A stretch of 64,000 bases of DNA from Ruegeria sp. THAF57 (GTDB taxonomy: Bacteria > Pseudomonadota > Alphaproteobacteria > Rhodobacterales > Rhodobacteraceae): NCBI RefSeq assembly GCF_903914075.1, contig NZ_CAIWNQ010000003.1, forward strand, positions 248,001-312,000. Direction: 5' to 3'. This document shows, piece by piece, positions 25,105-35,974 of this stretch (positions are counted from its first letter, which is position 1; each line of letters opens with the position of its first letter). The notes beneath the pieces are model-generated. The model worked only from the letters and a program-made list of their open reading frames with translations, was not told where the DNA came from and made no database searches. Position numbers and translations under genes: made by a program.

Positions 25105-27894
25105 ATGAGCCTATACGATGAATACCTCGCTGAAATCGAAAACCGGAAAGAACAGGGCCTTAACCCTAAACCGATTGACGATGCTGCGCTTCTCAATGAG
25201 GTGATCGCCCATATTCAGGACACAGCCAGCGGACATCGCGCGGATTGCCTGCAGTTCTTTATCTACAACACACTTCCCGGAACCACCAGCGCGGCAGGTG
25301 AGAAAGCCCGTTTTCTGAAGGCGATCATCTTGGGTGAAGCGACCGTGGACGAAATCACGCCCGCCTTTGCCTTTGAGCTTCTGAGCCATATGAAAGGCGG
25401 GCCGTCGGTTGAGGTGCTGCTTGATCTGGCGCTGGGTGCTGACGAGGGCATTGCGCGCCAAGCGGCTGACGTTCTGAAAACCCAAGTCTTCCTCTACGAG
25501 GCCGATACGGACCGCATCAAAGCAGCTTACGAAGCAGGCAATGCAGTCGCTGCCGATTTGCTGGACAGCTACGCCAAGGCTGAGTTTTTTACGACTCTGC
25601 CCGACATTGATGAAGAGATTGAGGTTGTCACTTATGTTGCGGCCGAAGGCGATATCTCGACCGACCTTCTGAGCCCCGGCAATCAGGCGCATTCCCGGGC
25701 TGATCGCGAATTGCATGGCAAATGCCTGATCTCAGAAGAGGCGCAGAAAGAGATTGAAGCGCTCAAACTGAAGCATCCGTATGCGCGTGTGATGCTTGTT
25801 GCCGAGAAGGGCACGATGGGTGTCGGCTCGTCGCGTATGTCTGGCGTCAACAACGTGGCACTTTGGACTGGCAAGCAGGCTTCGCCTTATGTTCCGTTCA
25901 TAAACGTGGCGCCTGTTGTGGCGGGGACCAATGGGATTTCTCCGATCTTTTTGACAACCGTTGGCGTGACCGGCGGGATCGGTGTTGACCTTAAGAACTG
26001 GGGCAAGAAAATCGGTGAAGACGGTCAGCCGATCCTGAACAACGACGGCAATCCGGTTCTTGAACAGAAATATTCGGTCGAGACTGGCACCGTACTCAAG
26101 ATCGACACGAAAAAGAAAAAACTCTTCAGCGTCGAAGGCGAAGAGCTGGTCGATATGGAAGGGTCGTTCACGCCGCAGAAGATGGAGTTCATGAAGGCAG
26201 GTGGCTCTTACGCCATCGTCTTCGGTAAGAAGCTGCAGACATTTGCTGCCGAAACCCTAGGGATCGAAGCCCCGCGGGTCTTTGCCCCGTCGAAGGAAAT
26301 CAGCAACGACGACCAAGGGCTGACAGCGGTTGAGAAGATATTTAACGCCAATGCGCTGGGTGTCGCACCGGACAAGGTGCTGCATGCAGGGTCCGACGTG
26401 CGCGTGCGGGTCAACATCGTTGGATCTCAGGACACGACCGGCCCGATGACAGCACAGGAGCTAGAGGCAATGGCGGCAACCGTGCTGTCGCCGTCCGTTG
26501 ACGGTGCGTATCAGTCCGGGTGCCACACAGCGTCTGTCTGGGATGCTAAGGCGCAGGCCAATACGCCGAAACTGATGGCGTTCATGAACAAGTTTGGTCT
26601 TGTGACTGGTCGCGATCCCAAGGGTGTCTATCACGCGATGACCGACGTGATTCACAAGGTCCTGAACGACATCACCGTCGACGACTGGGCGATCATCATT
26701 GGCGGGGACAGCCACACGCGTATGTCCAAGGGCGTGGCATTTGGTGCAGACTCAGGCACTGTGGCGCTGGCGCTTGCGACCGGTGAAGCCTCGATGCCGA
26801 TCCCGGAATCGGTGAAGGTGACCTTCAAGGGCAAGATGGCTGATCACATGGATTTCCGCGACGTGGTCCATGCAACTCAGGCGCAGATGCTGGCGCAGCA
26901 TGGTGACAACGTGTTCCAGGGGCGTATCATCGAGGTCCATATCGGAACGCTATTGGCGGACCAGGCGTTCACATTCACGGACTGGACGGCCGAGATGAAG
27001 GCAAAGGCGTCGATCTGCATTTCGAACGATGACACGCTGATTCAATCGCTTGAACTGGCAAAGCACCGTATTCAGATCATGATCGACAAGGGGATGGAGC
27101 ATGAGAATGGAATGCTTCAGAAACTGATCGACATTGCAGAGGCGCGGATCACCCAGATCAAGTCGGGCGAGAAGGCTGCATTGACGCCGGACGAAAATGC
27201 CAAGTACTTTGCCGAAGTTGTCGTTGATCTGGATGAAATCGTCGAGCCGATGATCGCTGACCCAGACGTCAATAACATTGACGTTTCAAAGCGTTATACT
27301 CATGATACGATCCGGCCGATCTCTTACTACGGGGCGGAAAAGAAAGTTGATCTTGGCTTTGTTGGATCGTGCATGGTCCACAAGGGCGACATTAAGATCG
27401 TTGCGCAGATGCTCCGCAACCTTGAGGCGGCCCATGGTGAAGTTGCGTTCAAGGCACCGTTGGTTGTTGCTGCCCCGACCTACAACATCATTGATGAGTT
27501 GAAAGAGGAAGGGGATTGGGAAATCCTGCAGAAATACTGCGGATTTGAGTTTGACGACGCTACCCCCAAGGTCACTGCAAGAACGGAATACGAGAATATT
27601 CTCTATCTCGAACGTCCGGGCTGTAACCTATGCATGGGGAACCAGGAAAAGGCCGCAAAAGGGGATACGGTTCTGGCGACCTCGACACGCTTGTTCCAAG
27701 GCCGGGTTGTTGCCGACTCTGAGACCAAGAAGGGTGAATCGCTTTTGGGCTCAACACCGGTTGTTGTTCTGTCCGCAATTCTGGGACGCACGCCGACGCT
27801 TGAAGAATACAAGCTGGCGGTAGAAGGGATTGACCTGACAAAATTTGCGCCGCCGGTTCAGAAACCACTCGGCGGCTTGTCGGTACATTTCTAA
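25105..27894 (+). CDS. acnB: Bifunctional aconitate hydratase 2 / 2-methylisocitrate dehydratase
   Basis: Citrate-isocitrate isomerisation in the TCA cycle; AcnB enzymes can also act on 2-methylisocitrate. 929 residues, the usual length. It opens MSLYDEYLAEIENRKEQGL, has the N-terminal HEAT-like domain, the swivel domain (MVAEKGTMGVGSSRMSGVNN) and the 4Fe-4S core: GCHTASVWDA, IIGGDSHTRMSKGVAFGAD and RPGCNLCMGNQEKAAKG carry the cluster cysteines and catalytic residues. Start at 25105 chosen on family N-terminus; ATG 25099 and an upstream TTG are alternatives. It is the first core gene right of the island and is monocistronic. Confidence 0.97.
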   Translation: MSLYDEYLAEIENRKEQGLNPKPIDDAALLNEVIAHIQDTASGHRADCLQFFIYNTLPGTTSAAGEKARFLKAIILGEATVDEITPAFAFELLSHMKGGPSVEVLLDLALGADEGIARQAADVLKTQVFLYEADTDRIKAAYEAGNAVAADLLDSYAKAEFFTTLPDIDEEIEVVTYVAAEGDISTDLLSPGNQAHSRADRELHGKCLISEEAQKEIEALKLKHPYARVMLVAEKGTMGVGSSRMSGVNNVALWTGKQASPYVPFINVAPVVAGTNGISPIFLTTVGVTGGIGVDLKNWGKKIGEDGQPILNNDGNPVLEQKYSVETGTVLKIDTKKKKLFSVEGEELVDMEGSFTPQKMEFMKAGGSYAIVFGKKLQTFAAETLGIEAPRVFAPSKEISNDDQGLTAVEKIFNANALGVAPDKVLHAGSDVRVRVNIVGSQDTTGPMTAQELEAMAATVLSPSVDGAYQSGCHTASVWDAKAQANTPKLMAFMNKFGLVTGRDPKGVYHAMTDVIHKVLNDITVDDWAIIIGGDSHTRMSKGVAFGADSGTVALALATGEASMPIPESVKVTFKGKMADHMDFRDVVHATQAQMLAQHGDNVFQGRIIEVHIGTLLADQAFTFTDWTAEMKAKASICISNDDTLIQSLELAKHRIQIMIDKGMEHENGMLQKLIDIAEARITQIKSGEKAALTPDENAKYFAEVVVDLDEIVEPMIADPDVNNIDVSKRYTHDTIRPISYYGAEKKVDLGFVGSCMVHKGDIKIVAQMLRNLEAAHGEVAFKAPLVVAAPTYNIIDELKEEGDWEILQKYCGFEFDDATPKVTARTEYENILYLERPGCNLCMGNQEKAAKGDTVLATSTRLFQGRVVADSETKKGESLLGSTPVVVLSAILGRTPTLEEYKLAVEGIDLTKFAPPVQKPLGGLSVHF

Positions 27895-27902
27895 CAATAA
27901 CG

Positions 27903-27964
27903 GCAGCGGCGCGAAGGGCATGGGCAAGCTATCAACTTGTCCCGGCCCGTCGCGCCGCTGCTGA
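27903..27964. terminator. Long hairpin between acnB and dctM
   Basis: CAGCGGCGCGA (about 27904-27914) pairs with TCGCGCCGCTG (about 27950-27960) around a 35-base loop that itself contains GGGC/GCCC pairing. It lies between convergent genes and has no strong T-run, so it may act as a shared terminator. Confidence 0.55.
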
Positions 27965-28016
27965 CATTTTGCGGCACCCAGTATCGCCACCGGTCATGCT
28001 AGGGTGAAATGTGGAC

Positions 28017-29279
28017 CTAGCTAATGAGGTAGGTCGACAGAAACGGCGCATAGCTCAGCAGAACAAGGACAACCGTTACGGCCATTAGAAATGGCCAGAG
28101 CGATCTTAGGATCGAACCGGGTGTGGCGCCGCTCATTGAAGAAGCGATGTAAAGGCCAATTCCAACCGGCGGTGTCAGCAGGCCAAGGACAAGGTTCAGG
28201 CAAACGACTACGCCGAACTGGTAGGGGCTGATGTCGTATGAACCCGTGGCAATCGGCAGCAAGATCGGGGTGATCAGGATAATCGCGGCGATGCCGTCGA
28301 TGATCATGCCCACCAACAGAAGCGCCGCGTTGACAATCAGCAGGAACAGGAACGGATCAGAGGTTATGGTTGTGATCAAACCGGCCAGCTTTTGTGGAAG
28401 CTCTTCGTAAATGATCACCCAGCCGAAAACACTTGCCGCCGCGATCATGAACAGGATCATCGAGGCGTTCTTGGCCGTTCTCAGGAACATTTCGCCAAGA
28501 TGTCTTGGGTCAAGTTCACCATAGATCAACCAGCCGACGACAAACGCCACAAATGATGCGACAGCAGCGGACTCTGTCGGCGTGGCAATGCCGAACAGGA
28601 TGCCGCCAATGATGGCCACAGGGATCAACAGGGCTGGTGCTGCGGCAGCAAGGGCGCGTGCGGATTCCTTGGCGCTCATCCAACTGCCTTTGGGAAATTG
28701 CCGCCGCCATCCGATCAATGCGATCACCAGCGCAAAGCTGGCCGCCAGGATCAGGCCGGGCAGGATTCCGGCAATGAACATCTCGCCAATCGGAATCTGC
28801 GCCAGCACCCCAAAAATCACGAACATCATCGACGGTGGGAGCACCGGGGCCAGCAACCCGCCCGCTGCGGTGGTGGCCGTCGCAAAGCCTTTGTCATATC
28901 CTTCCTCCTCCATGGCAGGGACCATGGCGCGCGACATGACGGCGATCTGGGCAGTGGCCGATCCGATAATTGCAGCCATGAACATGTTCGCCAGAAGGTT
29001 GATATAGGCCAGACCACCCCGGAAACCGCCCACGAAAATGCGGGCCAGGGCAATCAGGCGGCGGGTCATGCCGCCTTCGTTCATAAGTTCGCCGGTCAGC
29101 ATGAACAGCGGGATGGCAAGCAGACCATAGTTTTCCAAGCCGCCGAACATCTTCTGTGCAAAGCTGTCATAGAGGATCGTGTTCCCGCTTTCCCAGATGT
29201 ACCAGATCGCGGTCACACTCAGAACGATTGCCACGGGCACCGAGATAAACAGGGCCACAAGAAAGACAATGGGGCTCAT
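28017..29279 (-). CDS. dctM: TRAP transporter large permease (DctM type)
   Basis: A 420-residue inner-membrane subunit with about 12 helices that carries out sodium-coupled uptake of organic acids. Typical text includes LLAIPLFMLTGELMNEGGMT, ANMFMAAIIGSATAQIAVMS and GLLAPVLPPSMMFVIFGVLA. The frame extends to 29492, but ATG 29279 overlaps the dctQ stop (ATGA) and starts MSPIVFLVALFISVPVAIVL, so coupling sets the start. It closes an operon with dctQ, dctP, the 3-hydroxyanthranilate dioxygenase-like gene and the DHDPS-like gene, hence probably imports their substrate. Confidence 0.95.
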   Translation of the reverse strand: MSPIVFLVALFISVPVAIVLSVTAIWYIWESGNTILYDSFAQKMFGGLENYGLLAIPLFMLTGELMNEGGMTRRLIALARIFVGGFRGGLAYINLLANMFMAAIIGSATAQIAVMSRAMVPAMEEEGYDKGFATATTAAGGLLAPVLPPSMMFVIFGVLAQIPIGEMFIAGILPGLILAASFALVIALIGWRRQFPKGSWMSAKESARALAAAAPALLIPVAIIGGILFGIATPTESAAVASFVAFVVGWLIYGELDPRHLGEMFLRTAKNASMILFMIAAASVFGWVIIYEELPQKLAGLITTITSDPFLFLLIVNAALLLVGMIIDGIAAIILITPILLPIATGSYDISPYQFGVVVCLNLVLGLLTPPVGIGLYIASSMSGATPGSILRSLWPFLMAVTVVLVLLSYAPFLSTYLIS

Positions 29280-29800
29280 GAAACGGGCCTCGTCCCAAAG
29301 AGGTGCATTGCTGAATGCAATGTGGCCCCAAGCGCAAAGAGCCACATGACCAGCCAAAACAGGAATTTCGGCAGGCCGAGTGTCAGCGTGGGCTCGGCGT
29401 AAATGAAGTTGAAGGTTTGGCCCTGAAACGCGGTGGTATCGAATCCAGCTTGGACAATGTTCAAGGGCAGAAACCAGCGCCAACAGAACCACAACATCGC
29501 CAGCGCGAAAGCAAAGACAATCACGTCAACGCATTTGTCGATAAGATGTTTAATGCGGGTCGACACTGCATCAGTAACGATGGTGATGGATACGGCATCC
29601 CGGTGGTGCAAAGCGGCGGATGCCCCCAGAAAAGTCATCCAAACCATCGAATAAATCGCAAGTTCGTCGACCCAGAACAGCGCGTTTCCGGTGCTGCGCG
29701 TGACCACGTTCAGCAGGATCAGCACCGTTACGATAAGCGCCAAAAGCGCCGCCGACCAGAGCTCTACTCGGGCCCAGAATGCCGATAACCGGTACAACAT
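29276..29800 (-). CDS. dctQ: TRAP transporter small permease (DctQ type)
   Basis: A 174-residue membrane protein with four helices; it opens MLYRLSAFWARVELWSAALL and has the family signature FWVDELAIYSMVWMTFLGAS followed by ALHHRDAVSI. It forms the membrane complex with DctM, whose gene it overlaps by four bases. It is separated from dctP by a 63-base gap holding a strong stem-loop. Confidence 0.93.
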   Translation of the reverse strand: MLYRLSAFWARVELWSAALLALIVTVLILLNVVTRSTGNALFWVDELAIYSMVWMTFLGASAALHHRDAVSITIVTDAVSTRIKHLIDKCVDVIVFAFALAMLWFCWRWFLPLNIVQAGFDTTAFQGQTFNFIYAEPTLTLGLPKFLFWLVMWLFALGATLHSAMHLFGTRPVS

Positions 29801-29818
29801 GACCTATCCCCAAGACAA

Positions 29819-29844
29819 ATGGCGCGAGCACAGGCTCGCGCCAT
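29819..29844. terminator. Perfect stem-loop between dctP and dctQ
   Basis: ATGGCGCGAGC (29819-29829) pairs perfectly with GCTCGCGCCAT (29834-29844) across a four-base loop. Transcription runs right to left, so it sits just after dctP. Such structures commonly stabilise the binding-protein message or attenuate the permease genes; there is no T-run. Confidence 0.6.
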
Positions 29845-29863
29845 GTCTGTCTGTGACCAAACT

Positions 29864-31446
<1,583 letters not shown>

Positions 31447-31476
31447 TCATAACCACAAAGAAATTGTCTGCATGTA

Positions 31477-31497
31477 GGTATCGGATTAAGTTATACC
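31477..31497. promoter_or_regulatory. LysR-type operator, copy 1 (upstream of the dioxygenase gene)
   Basis: Perfect inverted repeat GGTAT-N11-ATACC, containing the T-N11-A core of LysR boxes. Located between the DHDPS-like gene and the dioxygenase gene, 70 bases before the latter's start. Identical arms recur at 32537-32557. Confidence 0.65.
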
Positions 31498-31504
31498 GCT
31501 AGTT

Positions 31505-32458
31505 TCACAGTTTCAGTCCGCATTCGTCAAACCCCTTGCGAATAATATCTTTTTCCGCCTGGCTGAGCTCTAGCATCGGCGGGCGTACACGGCCCCCCGT
31601 TTGGCCCAGCAGGTGCTGCCAGTACTTGCCGAAAGCGGTTGGTTTATCTGCTGGTTTGGTCCGCTTGATCGCGTCCCGTACCGGGTTCAGGCTGTCGAAC
31701 ACGCGCCGTGCCTGATCCGCTTTCCCTGCGAAGGCCAGTCGGGTGTATTCATTCATCCGTTGGTCATTGGCGGTTTGCAACTGGTAGGGCGGTGATGAGC
31801 ACAGGTACAGCTTCCAGTCCAGTTCAAGAATGTTGTCCAACCATTCATGTTCGGCAGAGGTCGAGACATGAATTTTGTCTCCGACCATATGGGTCAGCCT
31901 GACATACATGTCGCGCGGAACCGAGTATTTGATCGCAACTATATTGGGTAGATCGGCAATGCGCGCGCATTCTTCGGGTTGCATCAGATATCCGCTATCG
32001 GGGTGGCTCCACATGGCAATGCCAATATCAAGCTCATCGCAGAAGCGTTTATAGTATTGATACAGCAACTCGCCCCGGTCCTGACAGAAACTGAGCATTG
32101 GCGCATGTACGACGACATAATCGGCGCCGCAGTCCTGCGCGTGACGGCCAAGTTCAAGCGCGGTGTCCATGTTCTGATCCGAAATCGACATGATTGTTCC
32201 GGCCTTCCCTGCGCATTCTTCGACCGCGATCGACATGTTCCGTTTGCGCTCTTCCAACGTCATTGCCCAGAATTCGCCCTGCTTTCCGGCGATGAACAGC
32301 CCTTGAATCCCAAGGTCGTCGATCCAATGGCGGATATTCGACCGCAGCCCGGCCTCGTCAAGCGACAGATCCTCGTGGAACGGGTTGAGAGCGGCCGCCC
32401 AGATGCCCGTCATGTTTTCGCGCGCATAAGCTTTGGCGTCTTGTTTTGTGTATTTCAT
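31505..32458 (-). CDS. Dihydrodipicolinate synthase family lyase/aldolase
   Basis: A 317-residue class I aldolase-fold enzyme of the DHDPS/NAL group. GLFIAGKQGEFWAMTLEERK corresponds to the Gly-x-x-Gly-Glu region and NIVAIKYSVPRDM carries the probable Schiff-base lysine. Length and text are not those of true DapA, so it probably works on another 2-oxo acid: aldol cleavage, hydration or deamination. Start at 32458 (MKYTKQDAKAYAREN); the longer frame to 32533 is not supported. First gene of the minus-strand operon; substrate inferred to belong to the same pathway as the dioxygenase-like and aldehyde dehydrogenase genes. Confidence 0.87.
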   Translation of the reverse strand: MKYTKQDAKAYARENMTGIWAAALNPFHEDLSLDEAGLRSNIRHWIDDLGIQGLFIAGKQGEFWAMTLEERKRNMSIAVEECAGKAGTIMSISDQNMDTALELGRHAQDCGADYVVVHAPMLSFCQDRGELLYQYYKRFCDELDIGIAMWSHPDSGYLMQPEECARIADLPNIVAIKYSVPRDMYVRLTHMVGDKIHVSTSAEHEWLDNILELDWKLYLCSSPPYQLQTANDQRMNEYTRLAFAGKADQARRVFDSLNPVRDAIKRTKPADKPTAFGKYWQHLLGQTGGRVRPPMLELSQAEKDIIRKGFDECGLKL

Positions 32459-32536
32459 GGGGCAGGGCCTTTCACTCTGGTTCGGGTTAGAAAACCGTAT
32501 TGAGTATTGGCATTCCAAGCCGAACTCGGGCAACTG

Positions 32537-32557
32537 GGTATCAAAATAACGAATACC
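32537..32557. promoter_or_regulatory. LysR-type operator, copy 2 (divergent promoter)
   Basis: Perfect GGTAT-N11-ATACC inverted repeat in the 148-base gap between the divergent DHDPS-like and aspartate dehydrogenase-like genes, 79 and 50 bases from their starts. Placement fits control of both promoters by the LysR protein encoded at 33380-34345. Confidence 0.7.
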
Positions 32558-32606
32558 TGTGGGTTTCTAATTCAGTTTTGGTCTGATCTGTCCTAGCGTT
32601 CGACAC

Positions 32607-33383
32607 ATGAAAATCGGAATGATCGGGAATGGCGCCATTGCGCAATACGTATCGTCGGGCCTTGGCGCGCGCGGGCACCACCTTGGCGCGGTTCTGATGC
32701 GACCCGATCGGGTTAGTCAGGGCGCCGGGTTGGAAATCGGCTCGGTCAACGACCTGCCATCCGGTATTGATTTGGTGATTGATTGCGCAGGTCATGAGGC
32801 GTTGGCACGTTTAGGGCCCCAAATATTGGCCCGTGGGGTCAACATGATCACGGTCTCTTTGGGCGCGCTTGCCGATCCGAAGGTATCTGAGGCTTTAGGC
32901 CTTTCCGCGAAAAAGGGGAACGCAAAGCTGCATCTGGCAAGTGGCGCAATCGGAGCGTTGGATTGTCTGGCAGCCGCGAGGGCCGGAAAATTGTCGAGGG
33001 TCACTTATGTCGGACGCAAGCCGCCGGGGGGATGGAAGGGGTCTGCCGCTGAAGAGAAGTTGGATCTGGACGGCATCGTCGATGGGGCCGTTACCCATTT
33101 CGAAGGGACCGCGCGCGCGGCGGCCTTGTCTTATCCGAAAAATGCCAATGTCGCTGCGGCTGTGGCTCTGGCTGGTCTTGGGTTTGATGACACCCGTGTT
33201 CAATTGATTGCTGACCCATCTATCACGCAAAACGTCCACGAGATCAGGGCCGAAGGTGACTTCGGCAATTTCCATTTCCAGATCAACGGCAATGCTTTGC
33301 CCGACAATCCGCGTTCGTCGGCGCTGGCGGCGATGAGCATTCTTGCCAAGCTGGATCAGATAACCCAACGGATCACGCTATGA
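32607..33383 (+). CDS. nadX: Aspartate dehydrogenase-like oxidoreductase
   Basis: A 258-residue NAD(P)-dependent enzyme of the aspartate dehydrogenase (DUF108) family. The Rossmann loop is MKIGMIGNGAIAQYVSSGL; SLGALADPKVSEAL, HLASGAIGALDCLAAAR and FEGTARAAALSYPKNANVAA are family landmarks. True members convert aspartate to iminoaspartate; here the neighbours suggest an amine-bearing intermediate of a catabolic route rather than NAD synthesis. It overlaps the LysR gene by ATGA and is divergent from the DHDPS-like operon. Confidence 0.88.
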   Translation: MKIGMIGNGAIAQYVSSGLGARGHHLGAVLMRPDRVSQGAGLEIGSVNDLPSGIDLVIDCAGHEALARLGPQILARGVNMITVSLGALADPKVSEALGLSAKKGNAKLHLASGAIGALDCLAAARAGKLSRVTYVGRKPPGGWKGSAAEEKLDLDGIVDGAVTHFEGTARAAALSYPKNANVAAAVALAGLGFDDTRVQLIADPSITQNVHEIRAEGDFGNFHFQINGNALPDNPRSSALAAMSILAKLDQITQRITL

Positions 33384-34345
33384 CGGGGCGGCATTCACGC
33401 ATTGTCGATCGTGCGTTGACGCGCTTGAAGCTGCGTCAACTCCGTCTGCTGGTGGCGGTGGGCGCGCATGGTAATATTCAAAATGCAGCCCGCGAACTTG
33501 GGATTTCACAACCTGCTGCCACGAAAATGATTCAGGATCTCGAGCTGGATTTTGAGGTCAAGCTGTTCAACCGGACCAATCGCGGGGTAGTGCCGACCGT
33601 GTTCGGCGAAACCTTGATCCGCCACGGCAAGCTGATCTTCACGCAAGTTTCAAATGCCGCTCAGGAATTGGATGACCTGAACGAGGGCAATTCTGGACGT
33701 GTTGTCGTGGGTACCCTGCTGGCGGCGTCCACAAGCCTGTTGCCCGCCGCTATTGAAATTCTGCTGACCGACAGGCCAAACGTGGCCGTCAAGATCAGTG
33801 AAGGTACCAATGAAGTGCTGATGCCCGGGTTGTTGTCCGGTGAGATTGATATGGTGGTGGGGCGCCTGCCGTCGCATCGGCACCGTGACAAGATCCGTCA
33901 GGAAAAGCTGTTGCAGGATCATATTCTGGCAGTGGTTGGCCCTCAGCACCCATTGGCGGGCAAGCCAGATGTTTCCTTTGCACAAACTAAACCGTTTGGC
34001 TGGATTTTGCCGCCATTGGAGACCACCTTGCGCCGACAGGCTGATCATTTCTTTATCGGTCAGCAGCAATATGTCCCGCCTGTTACGGTCGAAAGCGTGT
34101 CTTACCTGGCCAATCGCGCACTGTTGCAATCGCGCAATCTGATCGGGCTTATGCCTGCTGCGGTGGTAACGCAGGATTTCTCGAACGGGCATTTGTCACA
34201 GTTGGACTGGACCGTCCCCTTTGGCCACGGGCCAATCGGAATATCCCTGCGGGCGGATGACGATCTGTCACCTGCCGGTCGTGCGTTCAAGGCAGCTTTG
34301 CATCAGGCAGCGCAGGACAATCCGGTCAGGTATTCGTCAAAATGA
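33380..34345 (+). CDS. LysR-family transcriptional regulator of the catabolic cluster
   Basis: A 321-residue regulator. The N-terminal winged helix reads LRQLRLLVAVGAHGNIQNAA, ELGISQPAATKMIQDLELDF; the effector domain follows (GRVVVGTLLAASTSLLPAAI, LSGEIDMVVGRLPS). The style is of GbpR/CbbR-type regulators with an aromatic or sugar acid effector. It is co-transcribed with the aspartate dehydrogenase-like gene. Three GGTAT-N11-ATACC-like sites sit before the dioxygenase, the divergent pair and the aldehyde dehydrogenase, so I infer that it controls all three units. The last site overlaps this gene's own stop codon. Confidence 0.92.
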   Translation: MTGRHSRIVDRALTRLKLRQLRLLVAVGAHGNIQNAARELGISQPAATKMIQDLELDFEVKLFNRTNRGVVPTVFGETLIRHGKLIFTQVSNAAQELDDLNEGNSGRVVVGTLLAASTSLLPAAIEILLTDRPNVAVKISEGTNEVLMPGLLSGEIDMVVGRLPSHRHRDKIRQEKLLQDHILAVVGPQHPLAGKPDVSFAQTKPFGWILPPLETTLRRQADHFFIGQQQYVPPVTVESVSYLANRALLQSRNLIGLMPAAVVTQDFSNGHLSQLDWTVPFGHGPIGISLRADDDLSPAGRAFKAALHQAAQDNPVRYSSK

Positions 34346-34349
34346 TATC
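34329..34349. promoter_or_regulatory. LysR-type operator, copy 3 (before the aldehyde dehydrogenase gene)
   Basis: GGTAT-N11-ATATC: same left arm and spacing as copies 1 and 2 with one mismatch in the right arm. It spans the end of the LysR gene and lies 80 bases before the aldehyde dehydrogenase start, the same distance as the other sites from their genes. Confidence 0.5.
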
Positions 34350-34428
34350 AGTATTCCCCCAATTCACTTGAAGCGATCACCCGGGATGCCTGATCTGAAC
34401 GGGCAGAACAATCGGAGGCCTCTGCGTC

Positions 34429-35859
34429 ATGTATCCAGACTTGAAGCTCTTTATCGGGGGGAAGTGGCGTAGCACCGAAGCCGATATGCCGGTCGTAAAC
34501 CCCGCGACGGAAGAAGAGATCGCCCGCCTGCCACGCGCCTCTGTCAGCGATTTGGATGATGCACTGGATGCAGCGGTCAAAGGCTTTCGGGTTTGGAGCC
34601 GCACGTCACCACGAGCGCGCGCGGACACGATCCTGCGGGCTGCGGCGCTCATCCGGGACCGGCAGGAAGACATTGCGCAGTCGATAACACTGGAACATGG
34701 CAAACCGTTGGCTCAGGCTCGGTTGGAAGTCATACGCGGGGCGGAATTCTTCGAGTGGGATGCGGGCGAGGCGATGCGGACTTATGGCCGCATCATTCCA
34801 GCGGCCCCCGGCCACAAGTTCGCAGTTCATCATCAGCCGGTTGGTGTTGTCGCTGCGTTTTCACCGTGGAACTTCCCGATGAGCCAGCCTGCCCGAAAGA
34901 TCGCAGGCGCGTTGGCTTCTGGGTGCTCGGTCATTCTAAAGGCTGCCGAAGAAACTCCGGCGGGGGCTTTGCATATCGTTCGTGCGTTCGAGGATGCGGG
35001 CCTTCCTGCCGGAGTGCTGAACCTTGTATTTGGAACGCCTGCCGAGATTTCAGGGCATCTTATTCCGCAGGACCCGGTGCGTCTGGTGGCTTTTACAGGA
35101 TCAACAACGGTCGGACGGCATCTGACGACCTTGGCGGCACAGAACGACACGCGGGTTCTGATGGAGTTGGGTGGTCACGCCCCGGTTATTGTTTGCGAAG
35201 ATACAGATGTTCACACCGCCGCCGTTTCCAGTGCCGTTCGGAAAATGCGCAACGCCGGGCAGGTCTGCACGTCGCCGACGCGCTTCTTTGCGCATGAAAG
35301 TATTTTTGAAGACTACGCCGCTGCTTTTGCAGCGCGAGCCGAGGCCACAGTTGTGGGTGATGGCCGCAAGGATGGGGTTGAAATGGGGCCGACCGCCAAT
35401 GCCCGGCGTATCCCCGCACTTGCAGAATTGGTCGATGATGCGGTGGCCCAAGGTGGGACTTTGGTTACGGGGGGCGCCCGGCTTGGTAACACCGGGTATT
35501 TCTTTGAACCCACTGTTCTTATGAACGTACCCGACACCGCCCGGATCATGCAGGAGGAGCCGTTTGGTCCGGTCGCGGTGATAAACCCGGTCGCTTCGTT
35601 GGACGAAGCTATCGAGCAAGCGAACGCTGTGCCTTATGGGTTGGCCGGTTATGCATTTACAAATCGCGCTGACTATATTGATCGGCTGGTGGATGAGGTA
35701 GAGGTCGGCAACTTGTCCATCAATACGCTTGAGGCATCCATGCCCGAAACACCCTTTGGCGGCGTCAAGTCCAGCGGTTATGGCCGAGAAGGGGGTACAG
35801 AAGGATTGGAGAATTACATGACGGTCAAAAACGTCTGGCACTCGGCCCGAATTGTTTGA
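34429..35859 (+). CDS. NAD(P)-dependent aldehyde dehydrogenase (succinate-semialdehyde dehydrogenase type)
   Basis: A 476-residue ALDH-superfamily enzyme. GVVAAFSPWNFPMSQPARKI is the conserved Trp-Asn-Phe-Pro region, FTGSTTVGRHLTTLAA the cofactor loop, MELGGHAPVIV the general-base glutamate, and KMRNAGQVCTSPTRF the catalytic cysteine; EEPFGPVAVI follows. The type oxidises short semialdehydes such as succinic or 2-aminomuconic semialdehyde. It is the last gene of the LysR-controlled cluster, so the substrate is probably a semialdehyde released by the ring-opening or aldolase step. Confidence 0.93.
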   Translation: MYPDLKLFIGGKWRSTEADMPVVNPATEEEIARLPRASVSDLDDALDAAVKGFRVWSRTSPRARADTILRAAALIRDRQEDIAQSITLEHGKPLAQARLEVIRGAEFFEWDAGEAMRTYGRIIPAAPGHKFAVHHQPVGVVAAFSPWNFPMSQPARKIAGALASGCSVILKAAEETPAGALHIVRAFEDAGLPAGVLNLVFGTPAEISGHLIPQDPVRLVAFTGSTTVGRHLTTLAAQNDTRVLMELGGHAPVIVCEDTDVHTAAVSSAVRKMRNAGQVCTSPTRFFAHESIFEDYAAAFAARAEATVVGDGRKDGVEMGPTANARRIPALAELVDDAVAQGGTLVTGGARLGNTGYFFEPTVLMNVPDTARIMQEEPFGPVAVINPVASLDEAIEQANAVPYGLAGYAFTNRADYIDRLVDEVEVGNLSINTLEASMPETPFGGVKSSGYGREGGTEGLENYMTVKNVWHSARIV

Positions 35860-35974
35860 AGGACCGATTGATCAACACTTAGCATCCGATCGCAATGGCA
35901 GTTGCGTTGCCATCCGACCCGGCACCGGAGGTGGAACACTCTCGCCCGGGATCAGAACGGTTGCTACCTGCGCT

